A stretch of DNA of 45,684 bases from NCBI GenBank assembly GCA_900554175.1, contig USGK01000011.1:1-45684 (forward strand), read 5' to 3'. The notes under the pieces are model-generated. The model had not been told where the DNA came from and did not search any database. It saw nothing but the letters and a program-made list of their open reading frames with translations. Shown piece by piece: positions 36,276-44,137 of this stretch (the stretch's first letter is position 1; the number at the start of each line of letters is the position of its first letter). Both the position numbers and the translations under genes were made by a program. Source of the stretch: an uncultured Clostridium sp. Its GTDB lineage: Bacteria > Bacillota > Clostridia > TANB77 > CAG-508.

Positions 36276-36422
36276 TTACTTATTCTTAATTTTCACATTT
36301 TCTAAATAATCTTTAAAAACTAATCCTATCGTATCTTTAATATCTTGTTTATCTTCAGTAAAAATACAATATGTATTAAACTCTAAATTATTGTCTTTTG
36401 TGTTGTGTTTATCCTCATTCAT
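36276..36422 (-). CDS. Small element-encoded protein, TnpW-like
   Basis: 48 aa: M-N-E-D-K-H-N-T-K-D, then N-T-Y-C-I-F-T-E-D-K-Q, then I-G-L-V-F-K-D-Y-L-E-N. GAAAGGATTTGAATAAGT before the ATG serves as ribosome binding site. Small genes of this size and pattern (an N-x-Y-x-V strand followed by a D-K-I-x-R-L-I helix) beside serine recombinases are called tnpW in clostridial elements. The match is partial, so the name is tentative. It is transcribed toward the recombinase gene and likely with it. Confidence 0.45.
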   Translation of the reverse strand: MNEDKHNTKDNNLEFNTYCIFTEDKQDIKDTIGLVFKDYLENVKIKNK

Positions 36423-36564
36423 ACTTATTCAAATCCTTTCATACTAATACAGAATATTAAAGAAAATGGCTCAATATGACACTTAATATAAGTGTATTTG
36501 TCAATGTGCATTTTGCCTATACATAATTTTAAAATTGTCCCTATTTTTCAGATTATTTTTATCT

Positions 36565-36870
36565 CTCTACTATTAACAACAATTGAAAATTAAAAATTTT
36601 ATGGGCAATATTAAAATTTTTTTCTTTTAATATTAACAGCAATTAAAATTGAAAAAAGTTATGGGCAAATTTTAAAAAATTATTCTTTCTAATATAAACA
36701 GCGATTCAAATCTAAAAATCTTACGGGCAAATTTAAATTTTTTTCCCTTCTACTATTAACAGCGATTCAAAATCAAAAACGTTATGGGCAAAATGAAAAA
36801 AATTTTTCTTTCTAACCTTAACAGCACTTTAAATTCAAAAATATGACGGGTAAAATAATAATTTTTTTGA
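36565..36870. repeat. Five tandem imperfect repeats of about 61 bp
   Basis: Each unit has ATTAACAGC(A/G)ATT, then an A-rich stretch, then TTA(T/C)GGGCAAA, then an A/T run ending TTCTTTC. The first bases of the ATTAACA motif are near 36572, 36632, 36693, 36755 and 36817, a period of 60 to 62. No gene is inside. Such arrays can be iterons (replication or recombinase binding sites) or repeated RNA units. The spacing is too regular, and the intervals too similar in sequence, for a CRISPR array. Confidence 0.75.
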
Positions 36871-36876
36871 CAAATA

Positions 36877-36926
36877 CAAAAAAAGAAGTAAGAACTTAAG
36901 TATCTCTACTAATTTTCTTACTTCTT
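36877..36926 (-). terminator. Terminator of the regulator-like gene
   Basis: On the minus strand AAGAAGTAAGAA pairs with TTCTTACTTCTT around a 20-base loop, followed by TTTTTG. It separates the CBASS region from the tandem repeats. Confidence 0.75.
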
Positions 36927-36957
36927 CACTTAATAATTTGGTTAACAAATTATCTTA

Positions 36958-37290
36958 TTATTTATGATATTCTTCATAAATTTTTTCTAATATTGAAAAA
37001 TCTTCATCATGAATACGAAACATTGCAATTCTTATAGCAATAACTGAACTTCTTACAGCATTTGGAGTACAATTTTGATCTTTTGAAATTGCTGATAATG
37101 TTTCTTTTTTAAATTCAGTTGGTTGTAATCCATAGTATCTAATAAATCTTGCTTTTTGCAAATTTGTTTTCTTTGGTAATTTAAGAACTACACGATAGAC
37201 TTGTTCTTTATGTTTATTAGAAATATTGTATTGTTTCATATAATCTAAAAGCCAACCTACTAAATCTTTTTTATCTGTAAATCTGCTTAT
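36958..37290 (-). CDS. Small regulator-like protein (start uncertain)
   Basis: About 110 aa, helical: S-R-F-T-D-K-K-D-L-V-G-W-L-L-D-Y-M, then KHKEQVYRVVLKLPKKTNLQKARFIRYYGL, then a possible helix-turn-helix T-L-S-A-I-S-K-D-Q-N-C-T-P-N-A-V-R-S-S-V, resembling sigma region 4. An upstream ATG at 37338 is in frame but has no ribosome binding site and would put a CGG in frame at codon 12. The strong GGAGG at 37304-37300 instead points to an ATA nine bases later at 37290, which is unusual. It lies 65 bases downstream of the CBASS effector gene and could regulate it or be unrelated cargo. Confidence 0.5.
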   Translation of the reverse strand: MSRFTDKKDLVGWLLDYMKQYNISNKHKEQVYRVVLKLPKKTNLQKARFIRYYGLQPTEFKKETLSAISKDQNCTPNAVRSSVIAIRIAMFRIHDEDFSILEKIYEEYHK

Positions 37291-37346
37291 GTTATACCAC
37301 CTCCGAATTAAATGATTTAATAATCGATTATTAATCATGGTATAAC
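37288..37346. promoter_or_regulatory. Inverted repeat before the regulator-like gene
   Basis: GTTATACCA and TGGTATAAC (37290-37298 and about 37337-37345) flank a central palindrome AATAATCGATTATT. The structure surrounds the ribosome binding site, so it could be an operator or an RNA hairpin that hides the start. Confidence 0.45.
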
Positions 37347-37402
37347 GTATTTTTAGTTGTTTGTCAGCGCCCTTTTATTATTTTTTTAATATAAATTAAT
37401 TC

Positions 37403-38194
37403 TTACACTTCTATTCCTTTTTCTTTAAATTTTCTATTTCCATTTGATTCCTGAAGAAAAACTTCTATTTTATAACTACTTCTATCACCTTTCATAAAAA
37501 CATCTTTTACAATTCTCTCTGTATTTTTGGTATTAGTAGTTAAAAACAAATTTATTTTTGCACCTGCTTTTTGTATCAACGCAACATTTTCACTTACCTC
37601 ATTTATTAGTTGAGGACTATAAACTCTTGTAGCTTTTTTGGATTTATCTCTTTTTATCCATATAGAATCTAGATTTCTTTTATTTTCAGGAATTTGATCT
37701 CTTTCAATTGGATATGTATCTGCAATTATTAAATTACATTCTCTTAAATTGTTCGAATATTTAAAATTGGTTTTGTCAACTTGTATATTAACATCTCCAT
37801 CTTCTTCTATGTTATCTTCCACTATTTCAAATAAATCTTTCCTTAAAACTTTAAATTGAATATTATATGGTTTCCTTATCAAAGAAAGTTTCTTATATCC
37901 TAAAAATTTTGCAATATAATAAAATAAAATTGGAATATCTCCATATATATCCCCATTGAAAAATTCTTTGTTTGAATTAATTCTATATATAAAAATATAC
38001 AGAACAATCATTAGTATCGTCTTTACTATTATTCCTGTAATATCCTGATTTATTGCAGTACCATTCCATGACTCAAATATTTTTTTTATTAATTCAATGC
38101 ATGAATCTGGAAGAAATATTGGTATAATTATAATTATAAAATAAATAATTTCCTGCAAAAAAATCTTTTTACATTTCTTCAAAAAAATATCCAT
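37403..38194 (-). CDS. Two-TM CBASS effector with an unrecognised soluble domain
   Basis: 263 aa. Two membrane segments (about residues 15-35 and 53-71) form an N-terminal hairpin. The remaining 190 residues are soluble alpha/beta with a hydrophobic strand N-L-I-I-A-D-T-Y and a second, K-I-N-L-F-L-T-T-N. By position it is the effector: its start overlaps the end of the Cap3 gene by 26 bases. Known two-TM CBASS effectors (the Cap15 beta-barrel type and others) are thought to disrupt the inner membrane when bound by a cyclic nucleotide. The soluble part here does not obviously match a beta-barrel, a STING or a SAVED domain. I cannot assign its fold. Confidence 0.6.
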   Translation of the reverse strand: MDIFLKKCKKIFLQEIIYFIIIIIPIFLPDSCIELIKKIFESWNGTAINQDITGIIVKTILMIVLYIFIYRINSNKEFFNGDIYGDIPILFYYIAKFLGYKKLSLIRKPYNIQFKVLRKDLFEIVEDNIEEDGDVNIQVDKTNFKYSNNLRECNLIIADTYPIERDQIPENKRNLDSIWIKRDKSKKATRVYSPQLINEVSENVALIQKAGAKINLFLTTNTKNTERIVKDVFMKGDRSSYKIEVFLQESNGNRKFKEKGIEV

Positions 38195-38576
38195 ATAAAC
38201 ATTCTCCTTTACTGTTAAATATTCTAAATTCTTTTTTAGTAGATATAATATGTATATATTTTTTCCCCCAAGACTTCCACTGTTGCAAGTCTATAATTGA
38301 TGGATTCGCTTCGAATTGCATAGGATGTAGATGCCATGTACCAATAATTATTTGTTTTTCAGGAAGCTGGTATATGATTTTGTCATTATTGGAAAAATTT
38401 ATACTAGTATTTTTACCTTTTTTAAATGATAGTGTCATTAATATGTATTTGTTAAACCTCTTTCTTCCAAATATCATTCCTCCAACTTCAGATTGGTAAA
38501 CATTATAAATTTTTAGTAAATTAATTACATCCTGTTTAATACTAATATTAAAATTCAACTTTCTCCACCCTTCCAA
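38169..38576 (-). CDS. cap3: CBASS JAMM/JAB deconjugating peptidase (Cap3)
   Basis: 135 aa, a single JAB/JAMM metalloprotease domain. The zinc and catalytic residues are all visible: Glu30 in S-E-V-G-G-M-I-F-G, His82 and His84 in G-T-W-H-L-H-P, and P-S-I-I-D with Asp96. In type II CBASS this enzyme cuts the bond that Cap2 makes between the CD-NTase C-terminus and its target, so it balances priming. It overlaps the Cap2 gene by 29 bases upstream and the effector gene downstream by 26, which indicates translational coupling. Confidence 0.85.
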   Translation of the reverse strand: MEGWRKLNFNISIKQDVINLLKIYNVYQSEVGGMIFGRKRFNKYILMTLSFKKGKNTSINFSNNDKIIYQLPEKQIIIGTWHLHPMQFEANPSIIDLQQWKSWGKKYIHIISTKKEFRIFNSKGECLYGYFFEEM

Positions 38577-39729
38577 TAACTTCGCATTTATTTACAACAT
38601 TTTTTGCTAATTTATTTAATGCTTCCTCATCATATACTGCTAATGATTTACCACATCCGTTTCCGATCATCATTCTTCTACTACTACCTTCATTATAGAA
38701 AAGGAACTTCTTGGCATCTTCAATTATATCGTTTTTATTGGTATTAATAAATTTACCAAATCCTCCAAAAACATCAATTCCCACAAATGTTATTTTTGCT
38801 GTTTCTAGTGCGTTAATTTTAAGATAAACTAATACTTCCAACCAAGAATAGAAATCATCTACAGACACAAATATTCTTGTACAATTTCTTATATATTGTT
38901 TTGAACTCTTAGAATCGATATTTATATTATATCCCTCTACTTTTATTGTTTTTCTTAATATTTTAGTAAACTCTTGTACACATTCAATCTTCGATTTATT
39001 TTTATATGGAAAAGCAAATCTAAATGCATTATCTATCTTAAATGTATCTTTATCAATCAAAACAACCTCTTTGATATCCCTTGCTAAACATTGCTTTATT
39101 ATATATGAATTTACTGAACCAACACCAATAAAACAAGTTTTCTCATTTATTGCTTTAAAATCATGCCCCAATATTCTTAACCTTGATTTGTTGTATAAAT
39201 CATAATTTAAAACAAAACCGTCTTTATTTTTTCTTATATATATTTTATATTCAGGATATTTATTGGGATAAATTTCATAGATTTTATTTAGTTTAATTGT
39301 ATCTATAGTTTCCCACAATTCAATAGGTGTGGAAATTTTTATTATTTTAAATATATGATCTATATTTTTAAATTTATTTACCTTCTTCTTATATATTTTC
39401 TTTAAATAATATTCTATTTCATTTATAAATTCTATTACTTTTATTTCTGATGGCATATTAAACAACCATGGTATATATACTTCTAAAGTATTTCTAACTA
39501 AAATTTCTTCATCATTTTCGTTCAATTGAATATTTCTATTCCCATATAAACAGAGGCTACCATCTGCCATTACATGAGGAAGTTTGGCAAATAAATTTTT
39601 ATCTAAAAAAAATTGTTTGTTAACATAATCATAGCAAATACTGTTTTCATTATATTCAAATATATATTTCTTATTTTCTTTTTTGTATTTTTTATCAAAA
39701 TTTCCTATTAATTTCTCTATATTATCCAT
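38548..39729 (-). CDS. cap2: CBASS E2-E1 fusion protein (Cap2), short form
   Basis: 393 aa. The N-terminal E2-like domain has the presumed catalytic Cys60 in L-P-H-V-M-A-D-G-S-L-C-L-Y. The C-terminal E1/ThiF-like adenylation domain has the nucleotide loop G-V-G-S-V-N-S at 202-208, V-V-L-I-D-K-D at 222-228, and a possible E1 cysteine, Cys359, in N-G-C-G-K-S. Cap2 attaches the CD-NTase C-terminus to a target by a ubiquitin-like reaction, which raises its activity. At 393 aa it is clearly shorter than the roughly 600-aa Cap2 proteins I know. It overlaps the CD-NTase gene by eight bases. Confidence 0.8.
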   Translation of the reverse strand: MDNIEKLIGNFDKKYKKENKKYIFEYNENSICYDYVNKQFFLDKNLFAKLPHVMADGSLCLYGNRNIQLNENDEEILVRNTLEVYIPWLFNMPSEIKVIEFINEIEYYLKKIYKKKVNKFKNIDHIFKIIKISTPIELWETIDTIKLNKIYEIYPNKYPEYKIYIRKNKDGFVLNYDLYNKSRLRILGHDFKAINEKTCFIGVGSVNSYIIKQCLARDIKEVVLIDKDTFKIDNAFRFAFPYKNKSKIECVQEFTKILRKTIKVEGYNINIDSKSSKQYIRNCTRIFVSVDDFYSWLEVLVYLKINALETAKITFVGIDVFGGFGKFINTNKNDIIEDAKKFLFYNEGSSRRMMIGNGCGKSLAVYDEEALNKLAKNVVNKCEVIGRVEKVEF

Positions 39730-40684
39730 TTAGTTCACCTAATGTTCCCATTGGAGACATATTTATCTTTGTATTATTTTTTCTTGTAATTTTTTCAAAC
39801 ACTACATTTCCTACTAATTCTGAATATTGTTTATTTTTAAAATTTATTTGCACCTTTCTTAAAACTGACATAACTTCATTAATATTTTTTACTTTATAAA
39901 ACGTATTTCCAACACATAATCTTTCTAATGATGGACCGTTAGTTCCGTTTTCTTCTACATACTTTACAAAATCCTCCATTATCAATACTATGTTTTGATA
40001 TAGTGTCATTTCATTATCATCATATTCTTTTATATTTTTGTCTACAACCATTAAATTAGTAGAAATACTTGGAATTTTGTTATCTTCATCAATTCCTATA
40101 TTTTGTGATGCTATTTTTATAAAATGTTTCATTAATCTTACAATACTTCTTTTGTTATTTTCATTGGCATATTTCTCATTAAAAAATGCAATTAACTCTT
40201 TAGGTTTTGCTTTTGTAACTCTTTCATATCCACTAATTGAATTATGAAAATAAATTTCATCATTTAATTTGCTGTATATAGCTACATCTATTTTAAATCC
40301 ATCATTAAAATCTATTGTAATACATGGCTTTCTTAATTCAACTTTATATTGTGGAAATTCACTTACTAATCTATTATATATCCTTTCTCGTGCATCCCTT
40401 CTAGCATAGATATTACTTAATATAAAACCAATATCAGCATCAACATCATAACTAGGATGCTTAATAGCTGTATGTGTCCCATAACTTCCTTGTAAAAATG
40501 TGTCTCCTATTTCTTCGTTATCTGTCTTTAATTCTCCTATATCTATTTTTTCATTTTCATATAATGCTCCATGTTCCTGTAAACTTTCTCTAACCATATT
40601 AACATACTCATTTAATTTTTTGCTATTTTCATCTCCATTTCTAAAGCCAACACTTATTTCTTCTAATATTTCTGTTAATTTCAT
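39722..40684 (-). CDS. CBASS CD-NTase (cGAS/DncV-like nucleotidyltransferase)
   Basis: 320 aa SMODS-type nucleotidyltransferase that senses phage infection and makes a cyclic oligonucleotide. The active site is complete: G-S at 66-67 in Q-G-S-Y-G-T-H-T, Asp82 and Asp84 in Y-D-V-D-A-D-I-G-F, and Asp133 in F-K-I-D-V-A. The product cannot be told from sequence. The C-terminus is M-G-T-L-G-E-L-N-G, ending in glycine, as needed for conjugation by Cap2. ACGAGGAGGTAAAAT before the ATG is a strong ribosome binding site. It heads the CBASS operon CD-NTase, Cap2, Cap3, effector. Confidence 0.85.
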   Translation of the reverse strand: MKLTEILEEISVGFRNGDENSKKLNEYVNMVRESLQEHGALYENEKIDIGELKTDNEEIGDTFLQGSYGTHTAIKHPSYDVDADIGFILSNIYARRDARERIYNRLVSEFPQYKVELRKPCITIDFNDGFKIDVAIYSKLNDEIYFHNSISGYERVTKAKPKELIAFFNEKYANENNKRSIVRLMKHFIKIASQNIGIDEDNKIPSISTNLMVVDKNIKEYDDNEMTLYQNIVLIMEDFVKYVEENGTNGPSLERLCVGNTFYKVKNINEVMSVLRKVQINFKNKQYSELVGNVVFEKITRKNNTKINMSPMGTLGELNG

Positions 40685-40704
40685 ATTTTACCTCCTCGTT
40701 CATT

Positions 40705-40732
40705 TATTATAAAAAAACAAAATAATCCTGTA
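40705..40732 (-). promoter_or_regulatory. Candidate promoter of the CBASS operon
   Basis: On the minus strand TTACAG (40732-40727) and TATAAT (40710-40705) are 16 bases apart, about 20 bases before the CD-NTase start. The restriction enzyme gene ends 48 bases upstream, so CBASS could also be read from the restriction-modification promoter. Confidence 0.4.
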
Positions 40733-40779
40733 ACTATTAATTACTCTCATACTTTGCTTTTCATTTGTTAATTATTCTC

Positions 40780-41865
40780 TTATTTTATAAATCTAATTTG
40801 TAAATTTAAATTAAAACAATTATTTTCTTTGTCTGTATATATATCAAACATTTTATATCTAGTTGAACTTGGTGAATCTAGTTTAGTATTTTTAATAAGA
40901 TACTTTACTAAATATTCCTTATAATAGATAGCATCTAAAACTAATATTTTACCATCATTTTCTACTAAAATAATACCACCAGTAACATCATATTCTCCAT
41001 TCCAAATCTCTCCAGGCATCATACCTAATGTAACAGCTAAAAGAAAATCTCCTATTTTCTTTCTGTAGTACATCTCTGAATTTCCTGTATAATTTAAAAA
41101 ATTATTTTCAGATACATAGTGTAATAATTTACTTATATTTTTTTCTTTTGTTTCATAAGATGCTAATAATATTTCAGCCAATATCTCTGGTAATTTTGAA
41201 TCAATCATTTGCAGATTTTGATTCATTGTATCACTTATTACCCCATCAAATTTTATTTTAGCCTGCTTATCCTTCATATACTCTAATCTATCAACTAATT
41301 TTGTTTTTGTATCAATGTTGTTTATACTTTCAATATCATCTTTAGATAAGCCTTCTACTAAATATTTAAAGTTAGTATTACTTGAAGCATTTAATAATGT
41401 TGCTGGGCTCCCTAAACTAGATTTTATACTATATCCTACTTTATTTACAATCGTATTTAATCTATTGTCTTTTAATTTTGCATTAATATCTTCTTTAAAA
41501 TTTGATGATGACTTTATTTTATTTCCTTCTGTTAGTTTTTCAAGTATATATTTCATTTCTTGAATTGGGAAACTCCCCTTTCCAGGTAACTCTCTTAATA
41601 TCTTATTTAACAATACTTCTTTATATTGTCTAATTTCTGTTTTATCAACATTTGATATAATTCTATTATTTTTCAATACATCTACATCTATATCTTTTAT
41701 ATCAAAATAGTATTCATTATTATTGTTTTGAATATATAAGCCTATAACTTTAAAAGTATTATCATCAATTATTTCTAAATCATCATTCACTATTTTTAAA
41801 TCTTGATTATCTAATAATTCTAATAATGCATATAATTCTGACCATTCTCCTCTATTAAATTGCAT
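40780..41865 (-). CDS. HpaII-like type II restriction endonuclease
   Basis: 361 aa, close to the length of HpaII-family enzymes. The start N-R-G-E-W-S-E-L-Y-A-L-L-E-L-L is the family opening, and the C-terminal half includes D-V-T-G-G-I-I-L-V-E-N-D-G-K and a probable nuclease core. If it is HpaII-like the target would be CCGG, and the element itself has no CCGG by my reading. It overlaps the methyltransferase gene by 11 bases, which pairs the two. I cannot mark the catalytic residues with certainty. Confidence 0.7.
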   Translation of the reverse strand: MQFNRGEWSELYALLELLDNQDLKIVNDDLEIIDDNTFKVIGLYIQNNNNEYYFDIKDIDVDVLKNNRIISNVDKTEIRQYKEVLLNKILRELPGKGSFPIQEMKYILEKLTEGNKIKSSSNFKEDINAKLKDNRLNTIVNKVGYSIKSSLGSPATLLNASSNTNFKYLVEGLSKDDIESINNIDTKTKLVDRLEYMKDKQAKIKFDGVISDTMNQNLQMIDSKLPEILAEILLASYETKEKNISKLLHYVSENNFLNYTGNSEMYYRKKIGDFLLAVTLGMMPGEIWNGEYDVTGGIILVENDGKILVLDAIYYKEYLVKYLIKNTKLDSPSSTRYKMFDIYTDKENNCFNLNLQIRFIK

Positions 41866-42955
41866 TCATTTCCTCCAATCTCTTATACATATATTTTGCC
41901 ATTTCTTCAATTACTGGTATAGAAACAGAATTTCCAAATAACTTATATTGCTGAGTTATACTAATATCTTCTGGAAATGAAAATTTTTCTTTTTCTCCAT
42001 CCTTGAATCCATATCCAATAAATCCTTGTAATTTACCCCATTCATTTGGAGTCATATGCCTAATACCTTCATAATTCAATTCTGATTTTTTATTTTTAAC
42101 TTTTTTTCCTCCAAAAGTATAATTAGGTTGCTTTATCAAATTTCTTTCTTTTCCTGATCCTCCTGTTGCTAATATTGTATTTGAAATAGGATTTTCTCCT
42201 TCATTAACTATAACATATCCAAAACCATTTCCTTTTTCTTGATGCTTACTTCTATGTTTTTTTAAAGTTTCTAAATATGATTCTGATAGATAATATCTTT
42301 CGGCAACTTCTTTATCTAATAAATCATATAAGTTTTTATATATTTTTTTGTTCTTACTTACTGGTAATGATGGAAACACATATCCATCAGGGATCAAATC
42401 TTTTCTAAATCCCATCATATATGCTCTAGACCTTTTTTGTGGTAAACCAAAATTTTTTGTATTTCTAATTATTTCATCTTTATCAATTTCAAGATATCCT
42501 CCTATTCCTTCTTCAACCCCAATCATATGATATCCTAAATCATTTACAAGTGTTTCAACTATTGTCTCAAATGTTCTTCCTTTATCATGAGTTATAATTC
42601 CTTCAACATTTTCCAAAAGAAATGCTTTTGGTCTAGTCCTATCAATAATATCAGCAACATCAAAAAACAATGTTCCTCTTGTTTTATCTTTAAACCCTTC
42701 TTTTTTTCCAGCAATAGAAAATGCTTGACATGGAAAGCCTCCTAATAATACATCATAATTTGTATTTTCAACTTTCACTTTAAATTCTTCACTTGTTACA
42801 TCATTATATGGATTTTCTCCATATAAATGGTTATATGTTTCGCAAGCATATTTATCAATTTCAGCAGATAATACATTTGAAAATTTTCCAGTTATTTCAA
42901 ATCCTCTACGAATACCACCTATACCTGCGAATAAATCTATTGTTTTCAAACTCAT
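41855..42955 (-). CDS. C5-cytosine DNA methyltransferase
   Basis: 366 aa. All main motifs are present: I (D-L-F-A-G-I-G-G), IV (G-G-F-P-C-Q-A-F-S, catalytic Cys76), VI (L-E-N-V-E-G), VIII (Q-K-R-S-R-A-Y), IX (R-H-M-T-P-N-E-W-G-K-L-Q-G-F) and X (L-F-G-N-S-V-S-I-P-V). It methylates C5 of cytosine in the sequence read by the target-recognition region between VIII and IX, here about 80 residues. With the overlapping HpaII-like nuclease gene downstream it forms a type II system, where the methylase protects host DNA. AAGAGGAAAATGAT precedes the ATG. No in-frame CGG. Confidence 0.95.
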   Translation of the reverse strand: MSLKTIDLFAGIGGIRRGFEITGKFSNVLSAEIDKYACETYNHLYGENPYNDVTSEEFKVKVENTNYDVLLGGFPCQAFSIAGKKEGFKDKTRGTLFFDVADIIDRTRPKAFLLENVEGIITHDKGRTFETIVETLVNDLGYHMIGVEEGIGGYLEIDKDEIIRNTKNFGLPQKRSRAYMMGFRKDLIPDGYVFPSLPVSKNKKIYKNLYDLLDKEVAERYYLSESYLETLKKHRSKHQEKGNGFGYVIVNEGENPISNTILATGGSGKERNLIKQPNYTFGGKKVKNKKSELNYEGIRHMTPNEWGKLQGFIGYGFKDGEKEKFSFPEDISITQQYKLFGNSVSIPVIEEMAKYMYKRLEEMNAI

Positions 42956-43051
42956 ATCATTTTCCTCTTTTTCATTTACATTTTCAGATAAATTCTATCA
43001 CAAAATTCTTTTTTTCTCAACATCTTCCAAATTTTTAACATAAACTAAATT

Positions 43052-43714
43052 TTAATTATTAATAATTATTCCATAATAATCTGCAATTTCTTTTATTTCC
43101 ATTAATAATTCCTTTTTTAGTTTTTCATCATAACTGTATTTTTCTTTTAAATTATTTAATCTTATAATATCAGCTTTATCTAATATAATTTCTTTTAATT
43201 CAGATGTATAATTCTTATCAAGCATTTCAATTTTATTAGCTAATATTTTTAATTCTTCGTAATTTAATATATTAATCTTTTGAATCTGTTCTATAAGTTC
43301 TTTCGTATTGCAAATATTTTTTATTTTTTCAGTATTTGATAAACTATTTTTTCTCCATTCTTTATTTAATTCTTTTTCTTCACGTTCATCAATCTGTTCT
43401 TGCTCCACGTTAATTAAATATACTTTATCTTTAAAGCAACCTTTTTTCTTATTTTTTTGCTCTCTAGCAACTTCTACATCTGCAAATGATATGTTTTTTG
43501 TTTTCATAATTGCATAAATAACTTCCATTAAATCTGCTAATTCTTCTACACTATGTTCTTCAATAAATTCATGAGCTTCCTCAAAAAGTTTTTTATCTAA
43601 TTCTTGTATATATTCATTATCATTTAAAATTTTATAGTTTGCTTTTCTCCCATCTATATTATTTATTTCTTCTGGTATTTTATCTCTTACCAATTTATTA
43701 TAATTATATATCAT
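43052..43714 (-). CDS. MazG-like nucleotide pyrophosphohydrolase-type protein
   Basis: About 220 aa. The N-terminal half has Y-N-K-L-V-R-D-K-I-P at its start and the helical metal-binding pattern L-F-E-E-A-H-E-F-I-E-E-H with E-E-L-A-D-L-M-E-V-I-Y-A, typical of the MazG-like/phosphoribosyl-ATP pyrophosphohydrolase superfamily. Such proteins hydrolyse nucleotides, including modified or damaged ones. The C-terminal 110 residues are charged and helical without a recognised domain. The start at 43714 (M-I-Y-N-Y-N-K-L) is chosen because TTTGGAGATGATAAAT precedes it and because a consensus promoter overlaps the longer ORF. It is defence-island cargo of unknown use. Confidence 0.75.
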   Translation of the reverse strand: MIYNYNKLVRDKIPEEINNIDGRKANYKILNDNEYIQELDKKLFEEAHEFIEEHSVEELADLMEVIYAIMKTKNISFADVEVAREQKNKKKGCFKDKVYLINVEQEQIDEREEKELNKEWRKNSLSNTEKIKNICNTKELIEQIQKINILNYEELKILANKIEMLDKNYTSELKEIILDKADIIRLNNLKEKYSYDEKLKKELLMEIKEIADYYGIIINN

Positions 43715-43733
43715 ATTTATCATCTCCAAAAGC

Positions 43734-43762
43734 ATTATAAACAATTGTTCGTGTTTTGTCAA
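43734..43762 (-). promoter_or_regulatory. Perfect consensus promoter of the MazG-like gene
   Basis: On the minus strand TTGACA (43762-43757) and TATAAT (43739-43734) are exactly 17 bases apart. The transcript would start about 13 bases before the chosen start codon. Confidence 0.75.
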
Positions 43763-43810
43763 TAATATTTTATTAATTTTATAATTTAATTTTTTTATAA
43801 AAAATTAAAT

Positions 43811-43920
43811 TTCGAATTTTGGAGAGCATTTTTTGATGCCCAAAATTCGCCAGCTTGGTGTTTTTACACCATTTTTGCTGTTTAGGGCAAAATCCCTAAA
43901 ACCCTTTTTAGCCCACTGGG
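43811..43920. other. Cluster of four hairpins, candidate origin of transfer or replication
   Basis: Hairpin 1 is CGAATTTTGG (43813-43822) with CCAAAATTCG (43840-43849), with an inner GCAT/ATGC. Hairpin 2 is CAGC...GCTG (43851-43854, 43877-43880) with TGGTGT/ACACCA inside. Hairpin 3 is TTTAGGG/CCCTAAA (43881-43887, 43894-43900). Hairpin 4 is a small CCC/GGG. The block is richer in GC than its surroundings and contains no ORF. The element has no relaxase, so an oriT used in trans is one reading. A replication origin or a structured RNA are the others. Confidence 0.5.
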
Positions 43921-44137
43921 AGATATTTTTTACTTCAAATTTATTAATAGAAAAGAAAATTTTTTCACTAATTTTTTTAAATTTTTAATTCTAATTCGCA
44001 TACAAACTTTCCAAAAATTCTTTAGAATATTCTCTCTGATTTTCGTAATTTGAAATAAATTTTCTATGACCTTTATTATTATTATTTTTTTTATTATTAA
44101 ATCTTATATTATTATCTTCCATATTTTGATGGATAGC

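Noticed and set aside
36565..36870. CRISPR array
   Set aside because: The parts between the conserved motifs are similar to each other, units are about 61 bp with drifting sequence, and no cas genes are present.
43715..43762. Longer start of the MazG-like gene at 43762
   Set aside because: A perfect promoter overlaps this stretch, so the extra 16 codons would not be in the transcript. The ribosome binding site fits the start at 43714.
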